From assembly GCF_902706095.1 (NCBI RefSeq), contig NZ_CACSJP010000003.1, forward strand, positions 535,050 through 599,049: DNA of 64,000 bases, in the 5' to 3' direction. Position numbers and translations under genes: made by a program. Shown piece by piece: positions 26,964 to 35,706 of this stretch. The notes below the pieces were generated by a model, which was given only the letters and a program-made list of their open reading frames with translations, made no database searches and had not been told where the DNA came from. The first letter of the stretch is position 1, and every line of letters begins with the position of its first letter. Source of the DNA: Rhizobium sp. 18065 (GTDB lineage: Bacteria > Pseudomonadota > Alphaproteobacteria > Rhizobiales > Rhizobiaceae).

Positions 26964-29066
26964 TCAGATCTGCTCGACCGGAAAGCTGAGTTCCACGGTC
27001 GTTCCGTGTCCCTGTCGCGAGTGGATCGTGGCGTCGCCGCCGCTCTGGCGGACGAAGCCGTAGACCATCGCCAGTCCGAGACCGGCGCCGCCTTTTTTTC
27101 CGCGCGTGGTGAAATAGGGCTCGAACGCCTTGTCCACCTGTTTGGCCGTCATGCCAATGCCCGTGTCGCGGACGGAGACGATGACGGCGCCCCCGGTCAG
27201 GACGGCCTTGATGGCGATCACGCCGCCATCCGGCATTGCAGCACAAGCGTTCAGGCAAAGGTTGAGAACCGACTGCTCGAAAAGGGCGGCATCGAGAGGG
27301 ATTGCCGGCAGGTCGGCATCGAGTTCCAGCTGCAGGTGACTTTTGCTGCCGATGGCGATTTCCAGAATGTCGGCCATGCCGCGAAGCAGGCTCCGCACAT
27401 CGACACAGCTGGGATTGATCGGTTGCTGGCTGCCGATAGATAGCATGCTGCTGGCGAGGTCGCGTCCGCGATCGGCGGCTTTGCGGATGCGGGCAATATG
27501 TCGCCTCTGCCGATCGTTGAAACCGTCTTCCCGCTCCAGCAGCCCGAGGCTGCCCGTGATGATGCCGATCATGTTGCCGACTTCATGGCTCACCTGATGG
27601 GTCATGCGCATGATGCCATCCAGTCGCTGCGCCTTGGCGGCTTCCGCTTCCTGCCGGTCGATCGCCGTGACATCGCGCGCCAGGAGTACAATCCCGCCAT
27701 CGGGCTGGCGCGACAGCGATACTTCAATCACTGTGCCATCCTCCGCGTGGTGCCGGATGACTGCCCGTTCCGAGAGGTTTCCCGGCCTATCCTCATCCGG
27801 CAGGAGATCGGGATTGATTTCCGGAATGGGCAGGACGAAGCGTCTAAGCGGGAGCTTGCGCGATGAGCCTGAACGGCCGACCAGTTCGATCATCCGCCGG
27901 TTCATGGTGATCGGCCGGCCCATCGGATCAAAAAGCGCAATGCCCTCGTTCATGTTGCGAAAGGTTGAACGGATGGTGCGGGCAGCGGCTTCGGCCGTGC
28001 GCCGCAACCGCGAGACACGGTCGACGCTGTCCTTGAACGCCCTGAACGCGTCGAGCAGGCGCAAAAGCTCCGTCTCGTTGCCGCGGTAGTCGGGTGGGCC
28101 GATATCGGTATCGCCCTTTGCCAGCGCATTCATGCCGTTTGACAGGTTGCTGATGCCGCGTGAGACCCGCATCACCGAGCGGATCGACAGTGTGGCCATG
28201 GTGAAGACGAGCAGGGAGGCCAGGGCGACGATCACCAGCAGCCGGCTCAGCGCATCGGAGGTGGAAATCAGATCCTCGTTCAGCGCACGGGCGACCGCGT
28301 CGTTTTGCATCTCTGTCGCAAGCGACAGTTCCCGCGATACGGAATGCAGCCGCGCGACGGAGGCGCGAATGGCAAACATCTCTAGCAGGTAGCGGGTCTG
28401 GGCATCGAAGACCTGCTCATAGGGGCGAAGCTCGGCCGTGAGACCAGTCGGAGCCGGCGGCCTTGCGTCTTCGCTGGCTGCGGTTTCTGCCACATACCGA
28501 CGCTGCAGCTCTCCCAGCTGGAAAAGACTGTCCGAGGTTGATGCTGATTGCACGATGGCGTTCAACCGGCGGCGCAGATCTGTATCGGCAACGCCGCGGC
28601 CCGTTGCGATTTCGCTGAGAGCTGCTGCGGCTTGCGCCTTGTGGGCCTGCGCGGAGTCGGCATCGCTCGCCAGGGTGAGCGTCTGGGTTCGGATATGGCC
28701 GAGCAGTTCGATGATCTGCGCGCTGGCAAAACCCTGGATCAGCCTGTCAAAATTCTGCGGCTCGATCGTGCGCAGGAGGCTGTCTACCTGCGCGACGACG
28801 GCGCGGCTTTCGCTCGATACCCTGTAGGGCGAGGTGGCATTCATCAGGAAGGGTGCACTGGAGACGAGATCCGACACCTGGCGCGAGACCAGCGAGGCCT
28901 TGGTCAGGCTGGAAAATGCCTGCAGGCCATAGGCCGCCATTTCGTTGCGCGCCTTCTGCAGTCCGTAGATCGCGATGGTCGACAGGCTGAAAACCAGAAA
29001 GCAGATAAAGACGATGGCAAACGGCAGACGAAAGGCAATGGATGACAGAAACGGGCGGTTGATCAC
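26964..29066 (-). CDS. Sensor histidine kinase with periplasmic helical domain
   Basis: Transmembrane kinase of 700 residues. Helix 1 (about 10-33), a mainly helical periplasmic sensor (about 35-270), helix 2 (about 272-295), HAMP, a PAS-like segment (about 360-480), then the dimerisation/phosphoacceptor helix with the His in VSHEVGNMIG. The ATPase domain has NLCLNACAAMPDGG, DTGIGM and GKKGGAGLGLAMV. The stop-proximal regulator gene is upstream and overlaps by 4 bases (ATGA). It probably senses, directly or through a binding protein, the substrate of the divergent ABC transporter. Confidence 0.92.
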   Translation of the reverse strand: MINRPFLSSIAFRLPFAIVFICFLVFSLSTIAIYGLQKARNEMAAYGLQAFSSLTKASLVSRQVSDLVSSAPFLMNATSPYRVSSESRAVVAQVDSLLRTIEPQNFDRLIQGFASAQIIELLGHIRTQTLTLASDADSAQAHKAQAAAALSEIATGRGVADTDLRRRLNAIVQSASTSDSLFQLGELQRRYVAETAASEDARPPAPTGLTAELRPYEQVFDAQTRYLLEMFAIRASVARLHSVSRELSLATEMQNDAVARALNEDLISTSDALSRLLVIVALASLLVFTMATLSIRSVMRVSRGISNLSNGMNALAKGDTDIGPPDYRGNETELLRLLDAFRAFKDSVDRVSRLRRTAEAAARTIRSTFRNMNEGIALFDPMGRPITMNRRMIELVGRSGSSRKLPLRRFVLPIPEINPDLLPDEDRPGNLSERAVIRHHAEDGTVIEVSLSRQPDGGIVLLARDVTAIDRQEAEAAKAQRLDGIMRMTHQVSHEVGNMIGIITGSLGLLEREDGFNDRQRRHIARIRKAADRGRDLASSMLSIGSQQPINPSCVDVRSLLRGMADILEIAIGSKSHLQLELDADLPAIPLDAALFEQSVLNLCLNACAAMPDGGVIAIKAVLTGGAVIVSVRDTGIGMTAKQVDKAFEPYFTTRGKKGGAGLGLAMVYGFVRQSGGDATIHSRQGHGTTVELSFPVEQI

Positions 29067-29839
29067 GATGACAGCTCGACCTCGTCCATATGCAGGACGT
29101 AACCCTTGCCACGCCGCGTCTTGATATGGCGTGGCAGATCCGGATTGCGCTCGATCTTGCGGCGGAGTCTCAGAACCAGGACATCGACGTTCCTGTCGAT
29201 ATAGCGATCGCTTTCTGAACCGAGGCGATCGAGAATCTGGGCCCGGCTGACAGGCTGGTTGGGCGTCTGGGCGAGAATTTCAAGCAGGGCGAATTCAGCG
29301 GCTGTCAGCGTCCGGCTTTGGTCGGACAGGCAGACGGCCCGCCGACCCTTCATATCGATCGCCCAATCACCGAGTCTCAGGGCGGAGCCGGAATGGTCGC
29401 GGTCTGTCGCCCGGCCCAACTGCCGGACCAGTTCCTTCTCCAGGTCCTTGTCCGGCCGCAACGACGGGATGGTCCGACGCAGGACTGCCTTGATGCGGGC
29501 CGTCAGCTCGATCGGCTCGAACGGCTTGACGACGTAATCGTCGGCCGCCGTCTCCAGGCCGAGCACGCGTTCTGCGGCGCTGCCCGCAGCTGTCACCATG
29601 ACGATGCCGATATTGGCCTGGGCCCGCAGTCGTTGGGCAAAAACGCGACCGGAAATGCCAGGGAGATTGTGGTCGACCAGCACCAGATGCATCGGCTCCT
29701 TCTCCAGCATTTCGGCGGCTTCTTCTGCCGACCCTGCGCAAGCCGGTATCCAGCCTTCCGCCTCGATGAGATCGGAAATCAGCTCCGCCATGTCCGGGTC
29801 GTCCTCGACGATCAGAATGCGAATTGTGTCTGTCAGCAA
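29063..29839 (-). CDS. OmpR-family response regulator
   Basis: 258 residues. Receiver domain with acidic pair (VEDDPDM), phospho-Asp in VLVDHNLPG, and Lys in YVVKPFEP. The C-terminal winged helix (about 160-250) carries LTAAEFALLEILAQTPNQPVSRAQIL and VLVLRLRRKIE...KTRRGKGYVL. It overlaps the kinase gene by 4 bases. It is divergent from the two binding-protein genes at 30054 on, with a 214-base shared region in which it likely binds. Confidence 0.94.
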   Translation of the reverse strand: MLTDTIRILIVEDDPDMAELISDLIEAEGWIPACAGSAEEAAEMLEKEPMHLVLVDHNLPGISGRVFAQRLRAQANIGIVMVTAAGSAAERVLGLETAADDYVVKPFEPIELTARIKAVLRRTIPSLRPDKDLEKELVRQLGRATDRDHSGSALRLGDWAIDMKGRRAVCLSDQSRTLTAAEFALLEILAQTPNQPVSRAQILDRLGSESDRYIDRNVDVLVLRLRRKIERNPDLPRHIKTRRGKGYVLHMDEVELSS

Positions 29840-29918
29840 TATGTAGTCCTCCCATGATCACCATAGGCACGGTGGCGCCAATGTTCAAAGGCTTGCTGGT
29901 TATGGCGGACGTCACAAT

Positions 29919-29934
29919 TGTAATGAATGTAATG
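29919..29934. promoter_or_regulatory. Tandem TGTAATG repeats in the divergent promoter region
   Basis: TGTAATG occurs at 29919-29925 and 29928-29934, in direct orientation 9 bp apart. OmpR-family regulators bind direct repeats, usually 10-11 bp apart, so this is a candidate with slightly short spacing. No clean -35/-10 pair was assigned. Confidence 0.35.
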
Positions 29935-30053
29935 TGCTTCGGCGCTGCAGTGAAAATTCGGTAACCATTCTTGGATTGCGGTCGCCGCCAGATCTGACAT
30001 GTTCGGTGCCAAGAGATCGGAGCGAGGAGGTTCCGGTCAGGGAGGTTTCACCA

Positions 30054-31094
30054 GTGCGAGCATTGACCGCTTTCGGCTTGGCCGTGGGCATAAGCTTCGG
30101 CGTCGCGACATGGCTGTGCGGCGCAAGCCAGAGCCAGGCAGCCCCGGGTTTGAACGTGCTGTGCGGCGTTGACGAGGCATGGTGCCTGACGATGAAGCAG
30201 GCCTTTGAGGCGCGCACTGGTGTGGAAATCGTCATGGAGCGCAAGAGCACCGGCGAGATCCTTGATCAGATCAGGGCCGAGAAAAGCCGACCGACGATCG
30301 ATGTATGGTGGGGTGGCACAGGCGACACCCATCTGCAGGCGGCAACCGAAGATCTGCTGCAGCCTTATCAGCCGGCCCATGCGCGGGAAATGTTGCCCTG
30401 GGCGCAGAACTTCTTTTCCATGTCGGGTGGCCGGTCCGCAGGCATCTATGCCGGTGCGCTCGGCTTCGCCTACAATGCCGATCTGTTGAAGCGGTACAAA
30501 CTGCCAGCGCCGACATGCTGGAAGGACCTGACCGATATTGCCTACCGCGGCCATATCCAGTCCGGAAACCCGAATTCGTCCGGAACCGCCTTCACCGAGC
30601 TTGCCACTTTGGTGCAACTCTTTGGTGAAGATGAAGCCTTTCGCTACATGAGTGCGCTTGATCGCAACATCGCGCGCTACACCAAGGCGGGGTCGGCGCC
30701 GGTCAAGGCGGCCGCCCGCGGCGAGACGTTGATCGGCATTTCCTTCATGCATGATGCCGTCACCCAGAAGCAGGCGGGATCGCCGCTCGTCATCGTCGCG
30801 CCCTGTGAAGGCACGGGTTATGAGATTGGCGCAGTCAGCATCATCAAGGGCGCCAGCAATCTTGAGGCTGCCCGCGATTTCGTCGATTTTTCGCTGAGCC
30901 CCGAGGGCCAGGCGACGGGGGCTGCGGCCGGGCAAAACCAGGTTCCGTCCAATGCACGGGCGGACTTGCCGCCGTCGGCACCGGACATCTCCATGATCAA
31001 GATGGTCGACTATGATTTCGCCACCTTCGGTTCGCCGGATGAGCGAAGTCGGCTGCTGAAGCGCTTCGACACTGAGATCCACCCGACCCAATAG
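30054..31094 (+). CDS. ABC substrate-binding protein 1 (AfuA/iron-type)
   Basis: Periplasmic binding protein of 346 residues of the Fe3+/sugar-phosphate class. GTG 30054 was chosen: GGAGG lies 8 bases before it, and it yields a clean signal peptide (RALTAFGLAVGISFGVATWLCGASQSQA). Diagnostic blocks: DVWWGGTGDTHLQAA, GSAPVKAAARGETLIGI, CEGTGYEIGAVSIIKGA. No Tyr pair typical of iron-carboxylate ligands could be picked out, so an iron role is not supported. It is the first gene of the transporter operon and a paralogue of the next gene. Confidence 0.88.
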   Translation: MRALTAFGLAVGISFGVATWLCGASQSQAAPGLNVLCGVDEAWCLTMKQAFEARTGVEIVMERKSTGEILDQIRAEKSRPTIDVWWGGTGDTHLQAATEDLLQPYQPAHAREMLPWAQNFFSMSGGRSAGIYAGALGFAYNADLLKRYKLPAPTCWKDLTDIAYRGHIQSGNPNSSGTAFTELATLVQLFGEDEAFRYMSALDRNIARYTKAGSAPVKAAARGETLIGISFMHDAVTQKQAGSPLVIVAPCEGTGYEIGAVSIIKGASNLEAARDFVDFSLSPEGQATGAAAGQNQVPSNARADLPPSAPDISMIKMVDYDFATFGSPDERSRLLKRFDTEIHPTQ

Positions 31095-31229
31095 GGGCCG
31101 GCGGGCCAAACCTCTCCACCCGAGACAACCCGAAACAGAAATCGGCGCAGCCATCGCTGCACCGCAGGGAGTGCCATGTCTGGAAGCACCCTCTTAATCC
31201 ATTCAGACGCAAGCAACAGGAGGATCACC

Positions 31230-32255
31230 ATGCGACTGACAATTCTTTCAACCGTGCTTTTTGCCGGAACCGCACTGACAGCGGTCTCGGCGCAAGCGGC
31301 CGGCGAACTCAACCTCATCTGCTCGGCCGATGTGGTCATCTGCGAGCAGATGCAGGGCGATTTCGAAAAATCTCATGACATCAAGGTCAATATGGTGCGC
31401 CTGTCGTCTGGCGAAACCTATGCCAAGGTGCGGGCGGAATCGCGCAATCCAAAAACGGATCTGTGGTGGGCTGGCACAGGCGATCCGCACATGCAGGCAG
31501 CGTCGGAGAATCTGACGCTGGAATACAAATCGCCGATGCTGGACCAGTTGCAGGACTGGGCAAAGAAACAGGCGGAAAGCTCCGGCTTCAAGACTGTCGG
31601 CGTTTATGCCGGTGCGCTCGGCTGGGGCTACAATACCGAGATCTTCAAGTCGAAGGGCTACAAGGAGCCGGTCTGCTGGGCCGACCTTCTGGCACCCGAA
31701 CTGAAGGGTGAGATCCAGATTGCCAACCCGAATTCGTCCGGCACCGCCTATACGGCGCTGGCTTCGCTGGTGCAGATCATGGGTGAAGATCAGGCGATCG
31801 ACTACCTGAAGAAACTGAACACCAATATCTCGCAGTACACCAAGTCCGGCTCGGCGCCGGTCAAGGCTGCGGCGCGCGGCGAGACGGGCCTCGGCATCGT
31901 CTTCATGCATGATGCGGTCGCCCAGACGGCCGAGGGCTTCCCGGTCAAGTCCATCGCACCTTGCGAAGGTACGGGCTACGAAATCGGCTCGATGTCGATC
32001 ATCAAGGGCGCGCGCAATCTCGACAATGCCAAGATCTGGTACGACTGGGCTCTTCAGCCCGATGTCCAGTCGCGCATGAAGGATGCCAAGTCGTTCCAGC
32101 TTCCGTCCAACAAGACTGCCGAGGTGCCGAAAGAAGCGCCGAAGTTCGAAGACATCAAGCTGATCGACTACGACTTCAAGACTTTTGGCGATCCGGCCAG
32201 ACGCAAGGCGCTTCTCGAGCGCTGGGACCGTGAAGTCGGCGCCGTCGCCAACTGA
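31230..32255 (+). CDS. ABC substrate-binding protein 2 (paralogue of the preceding gene)
   Basis: Periplasmic binding protein of 341 residues. ATG 31230 follows AGGAGG by 7 bases. The signal peptide is MRLTILSTVLFAGTALTAVSAQA. It shares long blocks with binding protein 1: LWWAGTGDPHMQAASENL, NPNSSGTAYTALA, KSGSAPVKAAARGETGLGI, CEGTGYEIGSMSIIKGA. The two come from a tandem duplication and may differ in ligand or role (transport versus sensing). A hairpin separates it from the permease gene. Confidence 0.92.
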   Translation: MRLTILSTVLFAGTALTAVSAQAAGELNLICSADVVICEQMQGDFEKSHDIKVNMVRLSSGETYAKVRAESRNPKTDLWWAGTGDPHMQAASENLTLEYKSPMLDQLQDWAKKQAESSGFKTVGVYAGALGWGYNTEIFKSKGYKEPVCWADLLAPELKGEIQIANPNSSGTAYTALASLVQIMGEDQAIDYLKKLNTNISQYTKSGSAPVKAAARGETGLGIVFMHDAVAQTAEGFPVKSIAPCEGTGYEIGSMSIIKGARNLDNAKIWYDWALQPDVQSRMKDAKSFQLPSNKTAEVPKEAPKFEDIKLIDYDFKTFGDPARRKALLERWDREVGAVAN

Positions 32256-32270
32256 TCGTCCATAATCATC

Positions 32271-32307
32271 GACACGGCATTGCGGTGGATAGCCAGCATG
32301 CCGTGTC
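32271..32307 (+). promoter_or_regulatory. Intercistronic hairpin after binding protein 2
   Basis: GACACGGCAT (32271-32280) pairs perfectly with ATGCCGTGTC (32298-32307) around a 17-base loop, 15 bases after the binding-protein stop. It is not followed by a T-run. Likely a processing or stability element that keeps binding-protein mRNA above permease mRNA. Confidence 0.55.
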
Positions 32308-32346
32308 CCTCCTTCCATTCATCGACATGACATAGCGAGGTCAGCC

Positions 32347-34578
32347 ATGAGACGTGGCAACCGCAGACTGGATATTGTTCTCGCCCTAGGTGGCGCGGCG
32401 CTGGCTCTGGTTCCCTGGTACCGTATCGAAGGCGGCTTCTTTGGGCTTGGCTGGGTCGACGGATTCCTGTCCAGTGCCGATACCGCACCGGGGCTCTTGC
32501 AGATCCTTTCGCATGGGCGTGTCTGGCTTGCCGGCATCGTTCTGTTCTTTGTGCTTGGCTGTCTGGCGCGCGGTGTCCGGGATCCGATGAAGCGCGGCGC
32601 GCTTCTGGCCTGGGTCGGCGCCGTCGGTCTCGTCTTCCTGTCGCTGCAGGGGCTTGCGATCGGCTTTGGCGGTTGGACCTGGTCCATCAGCGAAAGCCTG
32701 TTCGGCATGCTCCCGGACGGGCAGCCTTCCATGGGTGCCGGCGCCGTTCTGATGGCTTTGGTCTTTGTGCTTCTCTTTGCTTTCGGTCTGGCCGAACGCG
32801 GTGTGATGAAGGGGGATGCCTTCATCGTCGCCTCGATCTCCGTGCTTGTCTTTCTCGTGACCGTCTTTGTCTTTTATCCGATCGGCAGCATGCTGATCGG
32901 CTCCGTGCAGGATTTCGACGGCTCGTTCAATCCAGACGGCTTTATCGCCAACATGCAGGATCCCGGCATTTGGAGCCTGGGCTGTGTGCTGGGTGAGGAA
33001 CGCTGCGGGGTGGCATGGCGGACACTGTTCCTCGCCATCATGACGGCGTTCGGCTCGACCATGCTTGGGCTTGGCTTTGCGCTGGTGGCGACCCGCACAC
33101 GCTTTCCGTTCAAGAAAGGCCTTCGCCTCCTGACAGTGCTGCCGATTATCACGCCGCCATTTGTCATTGGCCTGGCGCTGACGCTGCTGTTCGGGCGGGC
33201 TGGCGTGATCACGGAAGGTCTTTCCAATCTTTTCGGCATCGAACCCGGTCGCTGGCTCTACGGTTTGACCGGCATCTGGATCGCCCAGGTTCTGTCGTTC
33301 ACTCCGATCTCCTTCCTGGTCCTGATCGGTGTGGTGGAAGGCGTCAGCCCGTCAATGGAGGAAGCCTCGCAGACCCTGCGCGCCGATCGCTGGCGCACGT
33401 TCTGGCGCGTTTCCCTGCCGTTGATGAAGCCGGGCCTCGCCAATGCCTTCCTGATCGGATTCATCGAGAGCATGGCCGATTTTGGCAATCCTCTCGTTCT
33501 CGGTGGCAGCCACGGCGTGCTTTCAACCGAAATCTTCTTTGCCGTCGTTGGATCGCAAAATGATCCGTCGCGCGCCGCCGTGCTCGCCATTGTGCTTCTG
33601 TTCTTCACCCTCTCGGCCTTCATGGCCCAGCGCTTCTGGCTGTCAGGCAAGAACTTCGCTACCGTTACCGGCAAGGGTGACAGCGGTTCCCATATCGCCT
33701 TGCCGCGCGGATTGTCGATCGGCGTGCATGCGGTGGTGGTTCCGTGGATGATCTTCACGCTGGTGGTCTATGGGATGATCCTGGTGGGTGGTTTTGTCAA
33801 AACCTGGGGCCTCGATAATTCCCTCACGCTCGACCACTATATCCGCGCCTTCTCGATTGATTTCAGCAATGGCGGAATTGCCTGGACGGGCGTCGCCTGG
33901 AATTCGTTCTGGACGACCATGGAGATCGCGCTCATCTCGGCGCCTTTGACTGCCGCCGTCGGTCTCCTGACCGCCTATATCATCGTCAGGCAGAAATTTG
34001 CCGGGCGCAACCTTTTCGAGTTTGCGCTGATGATGAGCTTCGCCATCCCCGGCACGGTCATCGGTGTCAGCTATATCATGGCTTTCAACCTGCCGCCGAT
34101 CGAGATGACCGGCTCTGCCCTGATCCTCGTTGCTTGCTTCGTTTTCCGCAACATGCCGGTCGGCGTGCGTGGTGGCATTGCGGCGATGAGCCAGCTCGAC
34201 AAAAGCCTGGACGAGGCATCGCTGACGCTGCGTGCAGACAGTTTCCGCACCATCCGCAAAGTGATCCTGCCGCTGTTGCGCCCGGCGATCACCGCAGCGC
34301 TGGTCTATTCCTTCGTCCGCGCGATCACGTCGATCAGTGCGGTCATCTTCCTCGTCAGCGCCCAATACAACATGGCGACGTCCTACATCGTCGGTCTTGT
34401 CGAGAACGGCGAATATGGAGTGGCCATCGCCTATTCCTCGATGCTGATCGTGGTGATGCTCGTGATTATCGCCGGCTTCCAGCTTCTTGTCGGTGAGCGA
34501 CGCCTGCGCCGCGAAAACCGCGTCGCTGGCGTCACCGCCGCTCCCTCTGTTCCCCTTGGTCAGGAGAAAACCGTATGA
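32347..34578 (+). CDS. Fused double permease of iron/sugar-phosphate-type ABC transporter
   Basis: Inner-membrane permease of 743 residues containing two permease domains, like FbpB/AfuB. An N-terminal four-helix region (about 1-150) is followed by half 1 with EAA loop EEASQTLRADRWRTFWRVSLPL and half 2 with DEASLTLRADSFRTIRKVILPL. GAGG precedes the ATG. Its stop overlaps the ATPase start in ATGA, so translation is coupled. Confidence 0.93.
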   Translation: MRRGNRRLDIVLALGGAALALVPWYRIEGGFFGLGWVDGFLSSADTAPGLLQILSHGRVWLAGIVLFFVLGCLARGVRDPMKRGALLAWVGAVGLVFLSLQGLAIGFGGWTWSISESLFGMLPDGQPSMGAGAVLMALVFVLLFAFGLAERGVMKGDAFIVASISVLVFLVTVFVFYPIGSMLIGSVQDFDGSFNPDGFIANMQDPGIWSLGCVLGEERCGVAWRTLFLAIMTAFGSTMLGLGFALVATRTRFPFKKGLRLLTVLPIITPPFVIGLALTLLFGRAGVITEGLSNLFGIEPGRWLYGLTGIWIAQVLSFTPISFLVLIGVVEGVSPSMEEASQTLRADRWRTFWRVSLPLMKPGLANAFLIGFIESMADFGNPLVLGGSHGVLSTEIFFAVVGSQNDPSRAAVLAIVLLFFTLSAFMAQRFWLSGKNFATVTGKGDSGSHIALPRGLSIGVHAVVVPWMIFTLVVYGMILVGGFVKTWGLDNSLTLDHYIRAFSIDFSNGGIAWTGVAWNSFWTTMEIALISAPLTAAVGLLTAYIIVRQKFAGRNLFEFALMMSFAIPGTVIGVSYIMAFNLPPIEMTGSALILVACFVFRNMPVGVRGGIAAMSQLDKSLDEASLTLRADSFRTIRKVILPLLRPAITAALVYSFVRAITSISAVIFLVSAQYNMATSYIVGLVENGEYGVAIAYSSMLIVVMLVIIAGFQLLVGERRLRRENRVAGVTAAPSVPLGQEKTV

Positions 34579-35636
34579 TCACCGTGAAACCCGGTTCCGT
34601 CACCTTCCAGAACGTGCGCAAGACCTTCGGGGCCTTCACCGCCATTCCGGATCTGTCTCTCACCATCGAGCCCGGCACGCTGGTGACGCTTCTCGGCCCT
34701 TCGGGTTGTGGCAAGACGACGACATTGCGCATGCTGGCCGGCCTTGAACATCCGACATCCGGCCGCATCCTGATCGGCGGCAAGGACGTCACCATGCTGC
34801 CGGCCAATGAGCGCGACGTTTCGATGGTATTTCAGTCCTATGCACTGTTTCCGCATATGACGGCGCTCGACAATGTCGCCTACGGGCTGCAGTCGTCGGG
34901 CCTTGGCAAGAAAGACGCGCGCGAAAGAGCTGAGGAAGGGTTGAAGCTTGTTGGTCTTGGCGGAATGGGCAGCCGTCTTCCCGCCGAGCTTTCGGGCGGC
35001 CAGCAACAGCGTGTCGCTGTCGCCCGCGCCCTGGTTCTGGAGCCGCAGGTGCTTCTGCTCGACGAACCGCTCTCCAATCTCGATGCCCGCCTGCGCCGCC
35101 GGGTGCGCACCGAAATCCGCGATTTGCAGCAGCGCCTCGGTTTCACCGCCGTCTATGTCACCCATGACCAGGACGAGGCGCTGGCGGTATCTGACCGCAT
35201 CATCGTGATGAAGGATGGCGAGATCGCCCAGTCCGGCGCACCGCGTGAGCTTTATGAGGCGCCGGCCTCGTCCTTCATTGCCGACTTCATGGGAGAGGCC
35301 AATGTCATCCCTTGCGAGGTGCTCAGTCTTGATGGGGCCGATGCGTTGATCCGTGTCGCTGGCGTGGATCACCGTGTGCCGGGGCGCAGCGCAAAGCCTG
35401 GCAAGGCAAAACTTGCGGTCAGGCCGGGTGCCATATCGATTGCGGCATCGGGCGGGCAGGGCATTGCCGGTCGTGTCCTGCACAGCGCCTATCTCGGTGG
35501 TCATGTCGAATACGAGGTCGAGACGGATGTCGGCACGCTGTTCATCATCGACCACGCGGTTGAAAGAAGTCTGCCGGTGCAAAGCGCTGTCACACTCGGG
35601 TTCAAGAGCCGTGGCATAGCCCTGATCGACGCGTGA
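34575..35636 (+). CDS. ABC transporter ATP-binding protein (FbpC/AfuC-like)
   Basis: ATPase of 353 residues: Walker A GPSGCGKT, Q-loop VFQSYALFPHMT, signature LSGGQQQRVAVARAL, Walker B LLLDEPLSNLDARLR, switch His in YVTHDQDEA. The C-terminal 100 residues form the TOBE/OB regulatory domain seen in iron, spermidine and sugar importers. It overlaps the permease gene by 4 bases. Confidence 0.95.
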   Translation: MITVKPGSVTFQNVRKTFGAFTAIPDLSLTIEPGTLVTLLGPSGCGKTTTLRMLAGLEHPTSGRILIGGKDVTMLPANERDVSMVFQSYALFPHMTALDNVAYGLQSSGLGKKDARERAEEGLKLVGLGGMGSRLPAELSGGQQQRVAVARALVLEPQVLLLDEPLSNLDARLRRRVRTEIRDLQQRLGFTAVYVTHDQDEALAVSDRIIVMKDGEIAQSGAPRELYEAPASSFIADFMGEANVIPCEVLSLDGADALIRVAGVDHRVPGRSAKPGKAKLAVRPGAISIAASGGQGIAGRVLHSAYLGGHVEYEVETDVGTLFIIDHAVERSLPVQSAVTLGFKSRGIALIDA

Positions 35637-35706
35637 TTCTGATCCACCAGGCCCTTCGGCTTGCTCCTATCCACGACACCGACAGATGAATTCAAGGACA
35701 ACCACC

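Noticed and set aside
30054..35636. Iron (Fe3+) transporter annotation for the FbpABC/AfuABC-like genes
   Set aside because: No clear iron-ligand tyrosine pair seen in the binding proteins and a phosphatase gene closes the group; kept as transporter of undetermined, possibly phosphorylated, substrate.
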